The notes: generated by a model from the sequence alone, not told the origin. DNA of 9,522 nt from UBA11986 sp031402435 (GCA_031402435.1 JANNSJ010000005.1:1-9522); one strand, 5' to 3'. Shown: positions 1 to 7,011, counted from the first letter of the stretch. Numbers and translations are program-made.

Positions 1-1
1 T

Positions 2-580
2 ATTGCTCGCGACCTCCACGATGAAATCGGCAGCAACCTGAGCAGTATTGCCATGGCAAGTGATTTGTTGGGACGACAATCCGAATTCGGAACCAAGGAG
101 CGCGGAAAACTCTCGGAGATTTCTTCGGTTGCGTTAAGTACAGTCAAGGATATGAAGGACATTGTCTGGTTACTCAATCCTGGCAATGATTCACTCGAAG
201 ACCTCTTTCTCCGCATGAAGGATACGGCGACGACCTTGTTAGAGGGATGCCACTACACATTGAGGTTCCCTGAACAATCGAATGGCAAGAGAGTAAACCT
301 GGAATGGAAGCGGAACCTCTATCTCATCTATAAAGAAACCCTGACGAACATCATACGACACGCACGGGCAACTTCTGTTGCGATTGATGTTCGAGTTGAA
401 GCAGACCGCCTTGTTCTTCAGATCAACGACAATGGGATGGGGTTCGATCCAAACACGGTTCGCAGCGGGAACGGACTAAAGAACATCCATGAGCGGGCCG
501 GATTAATGCGAGCACGGCTCAACATTGAGGCGCATCCCGGGAGCGGAACCACAGTCAGACTCGAAACGCGAATAACGTAA
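2..580 (+). CDS. Sensor histidine kinase, HisKA_3/NarX type, 5' end outside window
   Basis: C-terminal 192 residues of a two-component sensor kinase; the frame is open from base 2, so the start and sensor region lie upstream. The first visible residues, IARDLHDEIGSNLS, are the HisKA_3 phosphoacceptor box, with the histidine at codon 17-19. Next comes an IVWLLNPGNDSLEDL segment, usual in this kinase class, and then the HATPase domain: N box with E112 and N116 (YKETLTNIIRHA), D box DNGMGF near residue 143, and G box GNGLKNIHERAG near 156. All catalytic landmarks are present, so the kinase core looks intact. It should autophosphorylate and pass the phosphate to the regulator 43 nt downstream. 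An internal ATG at 53 would remove the phosphorylated histidine and is not the real start. Sensor input and membrane topology cannot be seen. Confidence 0.95.
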   Translation: MARDLHDEIGSNLSSIAMASDLLGRQSEFGTKERGKLSEISSVALSTVKDMKDIVWLLNPGNDSLEDLFLRMKDTATTLLEGCHYTLRFPEQSNGKRVNLEWKRNLYLIYKETLTNIIRHARATSVAIDVRVEADRLVLQINDNGMGFDPNTVRSGNGLKNIHERAGLMRARLNIEAHPGSGTTVRLETRIT

Positions 581-586
581 ATGCGT
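575..586. promoter_or_regulatory. 12-bp near-palindrome, candidate response-regulator operator (copy 1)
   Basis: ACGTA-AA-TGCGT is palindromic at 4 of 5 half-site positions. It overlaps the kinase stop codon (578-580) and lies 2 nt before a TTGCCG -35-like box. A matching site with the same spacing to a -35-like box lies before gene 3 (1318-1329). A LuxR/NarL-type dimer would bind a site of about this size. That the downstream regulator binds here is inference. Confidence 0.4.
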
Positions 587-588
587 AG

Positions 589-617
589 TTGCCGCGTGTC
601 ATTTATGTATCTATCTT
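589..617 (+). promoter_or_regulatory. Candidate sigma70-type promoter before the response regulator
   Basis: TTGCCG (589-594), 17-nt spacer, TATCTT (612-617); each box matches the consensus at 4 of 6 positions. The expected transcription start, about 7 nt past the -10 box, falls at the ATG at 624, so the transcript may be leaderless. The case rests mainly on the same arrangement being present at 1332-1360. Confidence 0.4.
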
Positions 618-623
618 AACCAC

Positions 624-1283
624 ATGATGAGACAGTCTTCAGAGAAAGAGCCACTTACCGTTTGGGTTGTTGAGGACAATGCATCGTTCAGGGAGAACAT
701 TGCCGAGTTGGTGCGCCAAACACCGGGCTTGCAGTTTGAACACGCATTCTCTTCCTGTGAAGACACTCTTGAGGAATTAACCAGCTCACCATTTCCCGAT
801 ATCATGTTGATGGATATCGGGCTTCCGGGGATCAACGGCATCGAGGGAGTGAGGCGAGTGAAAGCAATCTCTCCGGAAACACTGGTCATTATGCTTACTG
901 TGTTCGACGAGAACGACATGATCTTCCGGGCGATTTGTGCCGGGGCATCAGGGTACCTGCTCAAGAGCGAGTCGACTGACAGAATTATCTCTTCGCTGCA
1001 GGAGGTGTTGAATGGCGGTGCTCCCATGAATGCCCAGATTGCGCGCAAGGTCGTCGACATGTTTTCGCATCTTGCAGCGCCGAGGGGAGATTATGGACTC
1101 ACTTCCCGTGAGCGCGAGATTCTGCAGAGCCTTGTGGACGGACTCTCCAAGAAGCAAATTGCCGACAAGTTGTTCCTCAGTTTCCACACCATCGATATGC
1201 ACATGCGGGGTATTTATTCGAAGCTTCAGGTTCACTCCCGTAGCGGTGCCGTTGCAAAGGCACTCAAAGAGAACCTGCTCTAA
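624..1283 (+). CDS. NarL/FixJ-family response regulator (REC + LuxR HTH)
   Basis: 219-residue DNA-binding response regulator of usual length for the family. The receiver domain spans about residues 11-130: acidic pair E17/D18, phosphoacceptor D64 in MLMDIGLPG, conserved T92 in IMLTVFDEND and K114 in GYLLKSE. A LuxR-type HTH (about 156-216) follows, with GLTSREREILQSLVDGLS and the recognition-helix region KQIADKLFLSFHTIDMHM. It is the cognate partner of the kinase just upstream and should regulate transcription once phosphorylated. Two adjacent ATGs (624, 627) open the frame, and no Shine-Dalgarno sequence precedes either. A candidate promoter whose start point would fall on the ATG makes leaderless translation possible. 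Likely targets are its own promoter and that of gene 3, which share a palindrome. Confidence 0.95.
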   Translation: MMRQSSEKEPLTVWVVEDNASFRENIAELVRQTPGLQFEHAFSSCEDTLEELTSSPFPDIMLMDIGLPGINGIEGVRRVKAISPETLVIMLTVFDENDMIFRAICAGASGYLLKSESTDRIISSLQEVLNGGAPMNAQIARKVVDMFSHLAAPRGDYGLTSREREILQSLVDGLSKKQIADKLFLSFHTIDMHMRGIYSKLQVHSRSGAVAKALKENLL

Positions 1284-1317
1284 CCCTTCTGGTTTTCCAT
1301 TCTCTCCTATTCAATAC

Positions 1318-1329
1318 ACGCATTTGCGT
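1318..1329. promoter_or_regulatory. 12-bp perfect palindrome, candidate response-regulator operator (copy 2)
   Basis: ACGCA-TT-TGCGT, a perfect 5-bp inverted repeat with a 2-nt centre, 2 nt upstream of a TTGCCA -35-like box. The block TGCGTARTTGCCRCGT is shared between 582-597 and 1325-1340 with 14 of 16 bases identical, both differences being A/G. Similarity continues upstream with one indel, making a block of about 30 nt. Being next to the -35 box fits an activator site. Confidence 0.45.
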
Positions 1330-1331
1330 AA

Positions 1332-1360
1332 TTGCCACGTCCCTCACCAGAGCGTAAATT
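1332..1360 (+). promoter_or_regulatory. Candidate sigma70-type promoter for genes 3 and 4
   Basis: TTGCCA (1332-1337; 5 of 6 to consensus), 17-nt spacer, TAAATT (1355-1360; 4 of 6). The predicted start near 1367 gives a leader of about 28 nt before the ATG at 1395, with room for the ribosome binding site. It lies in the 111-nt gap after the response regulator. Confidence 0.4.
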
Positions 1361-1381
1361 GGACCTACCATCATTCCAACC

Positions 1382-1387
1382 GAGGAG
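1382..1387 (+). promoter_or_regulatory. Shine-Dalgarno sequence for gene 3
   Basis: GAGGAG, 7 nt before the ATG at 1395. It decides the start: an in-frame ATG at 1332 would add 21 residues ahead of the signal peptide and would fall inside the proposed -35 box. Confidence 0.8.
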
Positions 1388-1394
1388 ACACTCG

Positions 1395-4300
1395 ATGAAA
1401 TATGTTATAAAGCTTTTTTTACTTGTCGCCACCCTCAGCCTCACTCTTTGGCAGTCAATATACGGCCAGGGCATGTACACCGTCATCGATCTCGGCTCTT
1501 TGGGGGGGGCGTTTTTGCTAGGCCAACCTAACGCAATCAACGATAAGGGGCATGTTGTTGGCAAGCAGCTTATCAATGGTAAGTTCCATGGTTTCATCTG
1601 GAAGAACGGCATTATGAATGACTTGGGCTCGCTGGGAAACGACACAGATCCCACTGACATCAACAACAGAGACCAGGTTGTTGGGACTTCAGTTTTGACG
1701 TCGGGAGAGCAACGAGCATTTCGTTGGCAAAACGATAGTATGATATCTCTTGGGACTCTGGGAGGAGCTCACAGCAGGGCGGAGGGAATTAACGACTCGG
1801 GACAGGTCGTCGGGTGGAGCCAGACGAGTTCCGGGTCAGCCCTTTTCTTGTGGCAAAACGATAGCATGACCGCCTTGCCAATTAGCGAGGGGAACGAGGC
1901 TCAAGATATAGCGAATAACGGGCACATCATCGGCGTCCACCGTGTTCATGACTCAGTCTCAACATTTCCCCGAGCGTTCATCTTTAGAAATGGGGTCTTG
2001 ACAGATCTTGAAAGACTCCCTGGTCATTTTAATAGCAACGTAGTTGCTTCAAACGAGTCCGATGCTGTGGTGGGAAGCTCCTCAGGCGTTGGAGGTAACG
2101 CGCAAGCCTACTATTGGCGAAACGGTGGAGTGACTATGATAAATACTCTTGGTGGGAATATAAGCTTTACGACCGGCCTCAATGACTCTGGTCAAGTAGT
2201 GGGACTTGCTCGTGATGCGACCTTGCAAGACCGCCCGTACATCTGGAAAGATGGGACTCTAACGGATCTCCAAACAATGATTGATCCAAATTCTGGGTGG
2301 ACAGATTTGCGACCGCTTGCGATCAACAACCGCAGTGAAATAGCGGGACTTGCATTCCGGAACGGCAGCTTTCATCCGGTCCTCTTGACTAATAGGACGC
2401 AGATTACTCGCCCCCAGGCAGGTGAACGCTGGATCGCCGGCGAGCAGGATACGATACGGCTGAGTGGAAGGCAGCTCGGACAATTTATTGCAGTGGATTA
2501 CAGCACGGACAGCGGGAGTACATACACGAACATCACCTCAAGTCTTCTCGCCGATTCGCTGATCTGGTCAATTCCCGCGAACCTGCTTTCGACTCGTGCA
2601 AAGGTACGCGTCCGAACGATTGTCGCCCCCCTGGATACTGCCGTGAGCGACACGTTTAGGATCAAGGGGTACGTCCTGACCCGGATGACTCCGCAAGGGC
2701 ACTATGATCCGTTTCTTCCAACAGACGATGGCTGGAGTTTTGTGAACGCAGCCGGGAACTTCTGGCCTGCCGCATGGTGGGGGCAGTTCCAATATGCCGG
2801 CGGCATCGACCGGCATACGGGAGTTCCTTTCGATCCGGCATTTCCAGCTCCACCGGTTTTCGCGATTGCGAACGATTTCGTAGACTGGCCAACTTTTGTG
2901 GACGTCTTTGGAAGGGATGCGTGCTTCTGGTCTTTCTCGAATATCTACCGAGACAATACTGTTGAACGATGGAAAAATAAGAAGAGCTCATGGAATGGCT
3001 CGTGTTTCGGGGTCGCTCAGTCTGCCATGCTCTACTTCCACTATCGTGAGCAGTTCCGTCAACGCCACCCGTCGATTCTCCCCACGGATAGGCTGGCAAC
3101 GATCCAGGTGATGACCGACTCGATCCGTCAGATCAACAACAGATACTTCGCGATGCAGTTCGGCAAAGTCAAGCGAGACCATGACGTGAACAATTCCGGA
3201 ACCACTCCGCGCCAGACGCTTCAGCAAATACGACAAATGTGGGCGAATGACAACCCGGACGACGATGCGGGCCTCAAGTATCGTGACCCGGCAGGCTCGG
3301 GTGGACATGCGGTGATTCCGTATAGCCTCCAGCGTAGCACGACGAACCCAAACCAGTTTCAGCTCTTTGTCTGCAACAGCAACAACCCGGCGAGCCTTGC
3401 AGATTTCATTTTGATCGATTCGCTCGCGAATACATGGCAGGAGTTTACAGGATTTGGTTGGGGGGTGGGAACAACTCTCATGCACCTCTATCCCCCCGCA
3501 CTCGGCTTCTTCTCGCCACCGATCTTTCCTTCGGGTCCATCTTCAGGCTTGCGTGATGGAGGGGGAAGGACTGAAATCTGGTCACCACACCGGTCGGACG
3601 TTCGAATCCTCGCTCCGAACGGCGACTCCATTGGTGTTAGCAACGGCCACGCCTTCAATACCATTCCGGACGCCGAGCCTGTAGTGCTCGAAACGGGCTA
3701 CCCGCAGCCGCCGTTGGGCTATGATGTTCCGACGGGAGGCTACCTCATCCGTGTGTCCAACCCTGTTGATACAAATATCGCCGTCTCGGTACGGGTTGAC
3801 TCCGTGAGCATAACCTACTCGCGCAGCGGAGTGAACGCTGGACAGCGGGACGAATTTTGGTTCAACAACCGTCTGGGTATGAAAAACCCCGACGCTGTGC
3901 AGAAGACCATCAACGTCCAAGTTCTCGCAGCCAGCGACAGTAGCGACCGGACTGCAAACTTCACTGGAGTAGCAATTGTACAGAATGACTCCGTATCGGC
4001 GGGTCTGGATATGCAGGCCAGACCAACGTTTGTCAACTTCGGGCCGTCGAAAAGTTACCAACTGAAGTTGCGGACCTCATCAGGCCGAGGACTGCAGCGC
4101 TTCGAAAGTGTGTCACTGAACGTCCCTGCTCAATCCACACACATCATCGCTGCGCGATGGGACAGCCTTGCAACAACATTGGTACAAGTTTATGTCGATT
4201 TCGGCAACAACGGCACGATTGACGACACGATCTTCGTGAACAATACTGTTGATGTGGATGATCGCGGATCATTGGAGATGCCAACAGAGTACAATCTTGC

Positions 4301-4580
4301 TCAGAACTATCCTAATCCGTTTAACCCAAACACAAAGATCACGTACGCACTGCCGCAGGCAAGCCACGTACGACTTTCAGTGTATAACGTGCTTGGCCAA
4401 CTCGTTGCGACGCTTGTTGACGAAGAACGACCTGCAGGTCAGTTTGTGGTTGAGTGGAATGGCACTGGAACTAATGGTGCGAGGGTTGGGAGCGGCGTGT
4501 ACTTCTACACTATGGTTGCACACGGCGTCAGCACTGGACAGAGTATCAGGCGAACAGGCAAGATGATTTTACTGAAGTGA
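1395..4580 (+). CDS. Secreted multidomain protein: HAF-repeat propeller, putative papain-like peptidase, T9SS sorting domain
   Basis: 1061 residues. Order: signal peptide (about 1-25, MKYVIKLFLLVATLSLTLW then SIYGQ). Seven HAF-type repeats (about 28-335) follow, each with an LGxLGG-like turn, an INDxGxVVG core (e.g. 47-56, 132-140, 262-270) and an aromatic xFxWxNG end; seven units suggest a seven-bladed propeller. Then an Ig-like segment (about 337-424). The domain at about 427-705 is not an obvious standard annotation. It contains SWNGSCFGVAQSAM (C537), SGGHAVIPYS (H638) and LFVCNSNNP (N661 or N663), which fits the Cys-His-Asn order of papain-like peptidases. Beta-rich linkers follow. The T9SS type A sorting domain starts with QNYPNPFNP (970-978) and ends MILLK. 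Expected to cross the outer membrane and be attached or released. Probably cotranscribed with gene 4, 38 nt downstream. Peptidase activity is inference; the propeller and sorting calls are firm. Confidence 0.88.
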   Translation: MKYVIKLFLLVATLSLTLWQSIYGQGMYTVIDLGSLGGAFLLGQPNAINDKGHVVGKQLINGKFHGFIWKNGIMNDLGSLGNDTDPTDINNRDQVVGTSVLTSGEQRAFRWQNDSMISLGTLGGAHSRAEGINDSGQVVGWSQTSSGSALFLWQNDSMTALPISEGNEAQDIANNGHIIGVHRVHDSVSTFPRAFIFRNGVLTDLERLPGHFNSNVVASNESDAVVGSSSGVGGNAQAYYWRNGGVTMINTLGGNISFTTGLNDSGQVVGLARDATLQDRPYIWKDGTLTDLQTMIDPNSGWTDLRPLAINNRSEIAGLAFRNGSFHPVLLTNRTQITRPQAGERWIAGEQDTIRLSGRQLGQFIAVDYSTDSGSTYTNITSSLLADSLIWSIPANLLSTRAKVRVRTIVAPLDTAVSDTFRIKGYVLTRMTPQGHYDPFLPTDDGWSFVNAAGNFWPAAWWGQFQYAGGIDRHTGVPFDPAFPAPPVFAIANDFVDWPTFVDVFGRDACFWSFSNIYRDNTVERWKNKKSSWNGSCFGVAQSAMLYFHYREQFRQRHPSILPTDRLATIQVMTDSIRQINNRYFAMQFGKVKRDHDVNNSGTTPRQTLQQIRQMWANDNPDDDAGLKYRDPAGSGGHAVIPYSLQRSTTNPNQFQLFVCNSNNPASLADFILIDSLANTWQEFTGFGWGVGTTLMHLYPPALGFFSPPIFPSGPSSGLRDGGGRTEIWSPHRSDVRILAPNGDSIGVSNGHAFNTIPDAEPVVLETGYPQPPLGYDVPTGGYLIRVSNPVDTNIAVSVRVDSVSITYSRSGVNAGQRDEFWFNNRLGMKNPDAVQKTINVQVLAASDSSDRTANFTGVAIVQNDSVSAGLDMQARPTFVNFGPSKSYQLKLRTSSGRGLQRFESVSLNVPAQSTHIIAARWDSLATTLVQVYVDFGNNGTIDDTIFVNNTVDVDDRGSLEMPTEYNLAQNYPNPFNPNTKITYALPQASHVRLSVYNVLGQLVATLVDEERPAGQFVVEWNGTGTNGARVGSGVYFYTMVAHGVSTGQSIRRTGKMILLK
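4302..4577 (+). repeat. T9SS sorting-domain coding segment, copy 1 of a diverged pair
   Basis: 276 nt coding for the last 92 residues of gene 3, from QNYPNPFNP to the final lysine. It aligns without gaps to 6473-6748 in gene 4. Protein identity is 70 of 92, yet within 20 identical residues (4380-4439 against 6551-6610) 13 of 20 codons differ at the third base. An old duplication under protein-level constraint explains this; recent copying does not. Confidence 0.85.
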
Positions 4581-4609
4581 TACGATTCAAGAATTGTTCA
4601 TCTCACTAT

Positions 4610-4613
4610 GGAG
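4610..4613 (+). promoter_or_regulatory. Shine-Dalgarno sequence for gene 4
   Basis: GGAG, 5 nt before the ATG at 4619. It supports ATG 4619 over an in-frame GTG at 4577, which would overlap gene 3 and put 14 polar residues before the signal peptide. Confidence 0.65.
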
Positions 4614-4618
4614 ACCCC

Positions 4619-6751
4619 ATGATACGACTGTTCTGTGGTATGCTTTTTCTGTTGACTGCTCCAAGTGTAATGGCTCAATGGGCTTCAATGGGTGGTCCGG
4701 AAGGGGGTGACATCGTCGCCATGGCGAATGCAGGAAGCTACCTTGTTTGTGGTGCTGTCGATGGGGATATCTTCACTTCGTCGGATAACGGTGCGACGTG
4801 GATTCGGAAGGGCAAGGTGCCCGGATCATTTCTCACAAAGCTTGCGGCAGGCTCAGGAATCCTATTTGCAACAGGGAGTGGTGGCATGCATCGATCAACG
4901 GATAACGGACTGACATGGACGCTGCAGCTCAATCCATTCGCATACCGGGTATTTGCACATGGGACACAAGTGCTTGCGACGACTTCCAACGGTTTGTTCT
5001 ACTCGACAAATAGCGGTGGAACATGGTCGAACATTACCGGCAATCTTCCTCGGGTGGCGATTGCGGCCATCATCCATGGGTCAAGCATGTTTGTCGGGAT
5101 GCAGGATAGCGCGGTGTATCGTTCAACAAACAATGGCGCGAGCTGGTTTCGTGCCTGGACCGACGCCACGCGCAGGAATATTAATATTCTGGCATCCGAC
5201 GGGGCCAAACTCTACGCAGCATACTCCAACGAAGCCCGTCTCTTCTCGTCAACCGACAACGGTACAAGCTGGATCTCGTCGGACATCATTGTTACCTCCA
5301 CCATGAATGAATACGTCAATGATCTTGTGGTTACACCTTCAGGGATTTTCATGCCAACCATTTACCAGACCAGTTTCTCATTCCCGTGGATCGCAGGCAT
5401 GTATGTATCCACCAATGCCGGGGTGTCATGGAACTTGCGGACCCAGGGCCTGATGCCCAAATGGGTAAATGCAGCCGCTGCGGAGGGTAGTGATATACTT
5501 GCTGCAACGAAAGGCGGAGGAGTGTTTCGTTCAACGGATGCAGGTACGACATGGTTACGTTCATCAGGCGGACTTGTCAAGTCGCGTATTACATTTCTTT
5601 CATTCAGCACTGCATCAGACTGGGTCGCTGGCGTGGACGGAGGAGGCTTCTTTGCGTCAAGTGACAGTGGCAGAACCTGGGCGCCAAGGAATTCAGGCTT
5701 TGAGAACTTGTTCTCGTATCCAGTGCTTACGAATTTTCTCACAAAAGCAAACACGTGGTTTGTTGGAACGCAGGAAGATGGTCTCTTTAAATCAACGAAC
5801 AACGGAACGCAATGGGCTTACACAGGAGGAGGTCCGTTTGCTACTACAGGGCTTGCAATTAAAGGAACCGAACTTATCGCCACAGAGGCGGTTACCGATG
5901 GGGTCTTCCGATCGACCGATGACGGCGCAACGTGGGGTCAAATCATGACTGGCTTCATTACCGCCGGCCCAACATGTGTCACGGTTGGTGGGGCAGGAAC
6001 AATTTTTGTCGGTTCGTTTGACGGACGGGTTCTTCGGACAACCAACAACGGAACGAATTGGTTTGGATCGGTGATAGGCGGAACACCGTTCTTTCTCCGG
6101 TTTGTTGGCAATAAGATGTTTGCGGGGACTGATGATGGACCGTACCAATCGACCAATTTTGGCGTTACGTGGACACCGGCCAATAGTGGTCTTGGTGGAA
6201 GGACCGTCAACTTCATCGCGATACAAGACACGAATACAATGTTTGCTTCAACTGCCGATTCGGGGTTGTACGTGTCTTCCAATGCGGGCTTATCGTGGCG
6301 TGCTGCAAACAATGGATTGTCGGCTCTTCAGTTGACAGGTGTTCGCTCCACAGGTTTGTACATATATTGCGGCACCGCTGGGAATGGCGTTTGGCGCCGA
6401 CGAACAACAGAAGTCCTGACAAATGTGTTGGAGGACCATCCTACAGGGAAGCCTGTGGAATTTGAGCTGAGTCAAAATTATCCCAATCCGTTCAACCCCT
6501 CAACCCGGATTGAATACGCGTTGCCACATCCAGGCCACGTGAGACTGATGGTGTATAACGTACTCGGTCAGCTTGTGGCAACACTTGTTGATGAAGAACG
6601 GCCCGCGGGCAGGTTCGCAGTGGAGTGGAACGGTACAGGGTTGAATGGCAACGTCCTTGGCAGCGGGGTGTACTTCTATACAATGGTTGCGCAGGGAATT
6701 GCTGGTGGCCAGATGTTCACGCGAACCGGAAAGATGATGCTTGTGAAGTAA
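4619..6751 (+). CDS. Secreted Asp-box (BNR-type) beta-propeller protein with T9SS sorting domain
   Basis: 710 residues. A signal peptide (MIRLFCGMLFLLTAPSVMA) has a clear signal peptidase I site before Q20. About residues 25-600 carry 13 Asp-box motifs of form S-[ST]-[DN]-x-G-x-[TS]-W, from SSDNGATW near 54 to SSNAGLSW near the end. Such motifs mark turns between strands in sialidase-like, photosynthesis-stability-factor-like and VPS10-type propellers. Thirteen exceed one propeller, so two are likely. No sialidase arginine triad is apparent, so a binding or scaffold role is as likely as an enzyme. The T9SS type A sorting domain begins QNYPNPFNP (619-627) and ends MMLVK. From that point the last 92 residues align without gaps to those of gene 3 (70 of 92 identical), so both are cargo of the same secretion system. 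Likely the second gene of the gene 3 operon. Its natural ligand is unknown. Confidence 0.9.
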   Translation: MIRLFCGMLFLLTAPSVMAQWASMGGPEGGDIVAMANAGSYLVCGAVDGDIFTSSDNGATWIRKGKVPGSFLTKLAAGSGILFATGSGGMHRSTDNGLTWTLQLNPFAYRVFAHGTQVLATTSNGLFYSTNSGGTWSNITGNLPRVAIAAIIHGSSMFVGMQDSAVYRSTNNGASWFRAWTDATRRNINILASDGAKLYAAYSNEARLFSSTDNGTSWISSDIIVTSTMNEYVNDLVVTPSGIFMPTIYQTSFSFPWIAGMYVSTNAGVSWNLRTQGLMPKWVNAAAAEGSDILAATKGGGVFRSTDAGTTWLRSSGGLVKSRITFLSFSTASDWVAGVDGGGFFASSDSGRTWAPRNSGFENLFSYPVLTNFLTKANTWFVGTQEDGLFKSTNNGTQWAYTGGGPFATTGLAIKGTELIATEAVTDGVFRSTDDGATWGQIMTGFITAGPTCVTVGGAGTIFVGSFDGRVLRTTNNGTNWFGSVIGGTPFFLRFVGNKMFAGTDDGPYQSTNFGVTWTPANSGLGGRTVNFIAIQDTNTMFASTADSGLYVSSNAGLSWRAANNGLSALQLTGVRSTGLYIYCGTAGNGVWRRRTTEVLTNVLEDHPTGKPVEFELSQNYPNPFNPSTRIEYALPHPGHVRLMVYNVLGQLVATLVDEERPAGRFAVEWNGTGLNGNVLGSGVYFYTMVAQGIAGGQMFTRTGKMMLVK
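6473..6748 (+). repeat. T9SS sorting-domain coding segment, copy 2 of a diverged pair
   Basis: Partner of 4302-4577. It codes for the last 92 residues of gene 4, with the same length and no gaps. Differences cluster at positions 10-26, 57-62 and 74-83 of the domain, while the central VYNVLGQLVATL strand region is invariant. Confidence 0.85.
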
Positions 6752-6773
6752 GGCCGTCTGATACCACGTCTAT

Positions 6774-6868
6774 TTACTACGGAGGCAGCATGTTCCCGAC
6801 TTTGTTGTTTGCTACTTCCATCGGCCAGCATTGTAGCTCAATGAACTTCAATAGGTAGCCCGGAAGGG
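6774..6868 (+). pseudogene. Decayed 5' fragment of a gene 4 paralogue
   Basis: A third cargo gene seems to have begun here. Bases 6774-6792 (leader, GGAGG at 6781-6785, ATG at 6790) match 4603-4621 of gene 4 at 14 of 19 positions. Bases 6836-6868 match 4673-4705 at 28 of 33. Aligned in the gene 4 frame they read AQ-stop-TSIGSPEG against AQWASMGGPEG, so the first Trp codon is now TGA. All five differences are transitions, four of them G in gene 4 to A here. The stretch between is 8 nt shorter than in gene 4, which shifts the frame; from the ATG only a 22-residue peptide remains. Similarity beyond 6868 is weak (possibly to about 6900), and neither propeller nor sorting domain survives. The 5-base differences and short length leave a small chance of coincidence. 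Confidence 0.7.
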
Positions 6869-6923
6869 CAGGATTTGCAAGCGGGTGTATTTGTGTAGAC
6901 TGCAATCAGGTGGCTTTCATGGA

Positions 6924-6949
6924 AACGAAGAAGCTTATGTTGCTTCGTT
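6924..6949 (+). other. Weak stem-loop
   Basis: AACGAAG (6924-6930) pairs with CTTCGTT (6943-6949) around a 12-nt loop and is followed by GAAAATTTCT. A shorter alternative pairs GAAGC (6930-6934) with GCTTC (6942-6946). There is no real T run. It could help end transcription from gene 4, but evidence is thin. Confidence 0.2.
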
Positions 6950-6980
6950 GAAAATTTCTACACTCTTACGAACTCTCGTT

Positions 6981-7008
6981 CAGAGGCCCTGAGAAATCAG
7001 GGCCTCTG
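6981..7008. terminator. Perfect 12-bp hairpin with GAAA loop, possible terminator
   Basis: CAGAGGCCCTGA, loop GAAA, TCAGGGCCTCTG: an uninterrupted 12-bp stem. On the + transcript the loop is a GNRA tetraloop. It lies 229 nt after the gene 4 stop and 3 nt beyond the stop of a possible minus-strand remnant. The strength suggests a terminator, perhaps for converging transcripts. No T tract follows on either strand, so a Rho-independent call is uncertain; it could be an mRNA 3' stabiliser or a copy of a dispersed palindrome. Confidence 0.5.
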
Positions 7009-7011
7009 GTG

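Noticed and set aside
1332..1394. In-frame upstream ATG extending gene 3 by 21 residues
   Set aside because: The extension would precede a normal signal peptide. ATG 1395 has GAGGAG at 7 nt, and 1332 falls inside the proposed -35 box.
2988..3485. 165-codon minus-strand open frame
   Set aside because: It is antisense to the peptidase-like domain of gene 3, whose motifs and frame are clear; no start signal or recognisable domain.
3582..4061. 159-codon minus-strand open frame, with similar long frames at 5362-5802 and 5792-6226
   Set aside because: These are shadows of genes 3 and 4. The minus frames inside the Asp-box gene repeat a Pro/Val-rich pattern expected from reading S-x-D-x-G-x-T-W codons backwards.
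4577..4618. GTG start for gene 4 overlapping gene 3
   Set aside because: It puts polar residues ahead of a clean signal peptide; ATG 4619 has GGAG upstream.
4730..6330. Regularly spaced similar segments in gene 4, considered as a CRISPR or DNA repeat array
   Set aside because: The repetition is at protein level (Asp boxes) with variable codons and spacing; no identical direct repeats.
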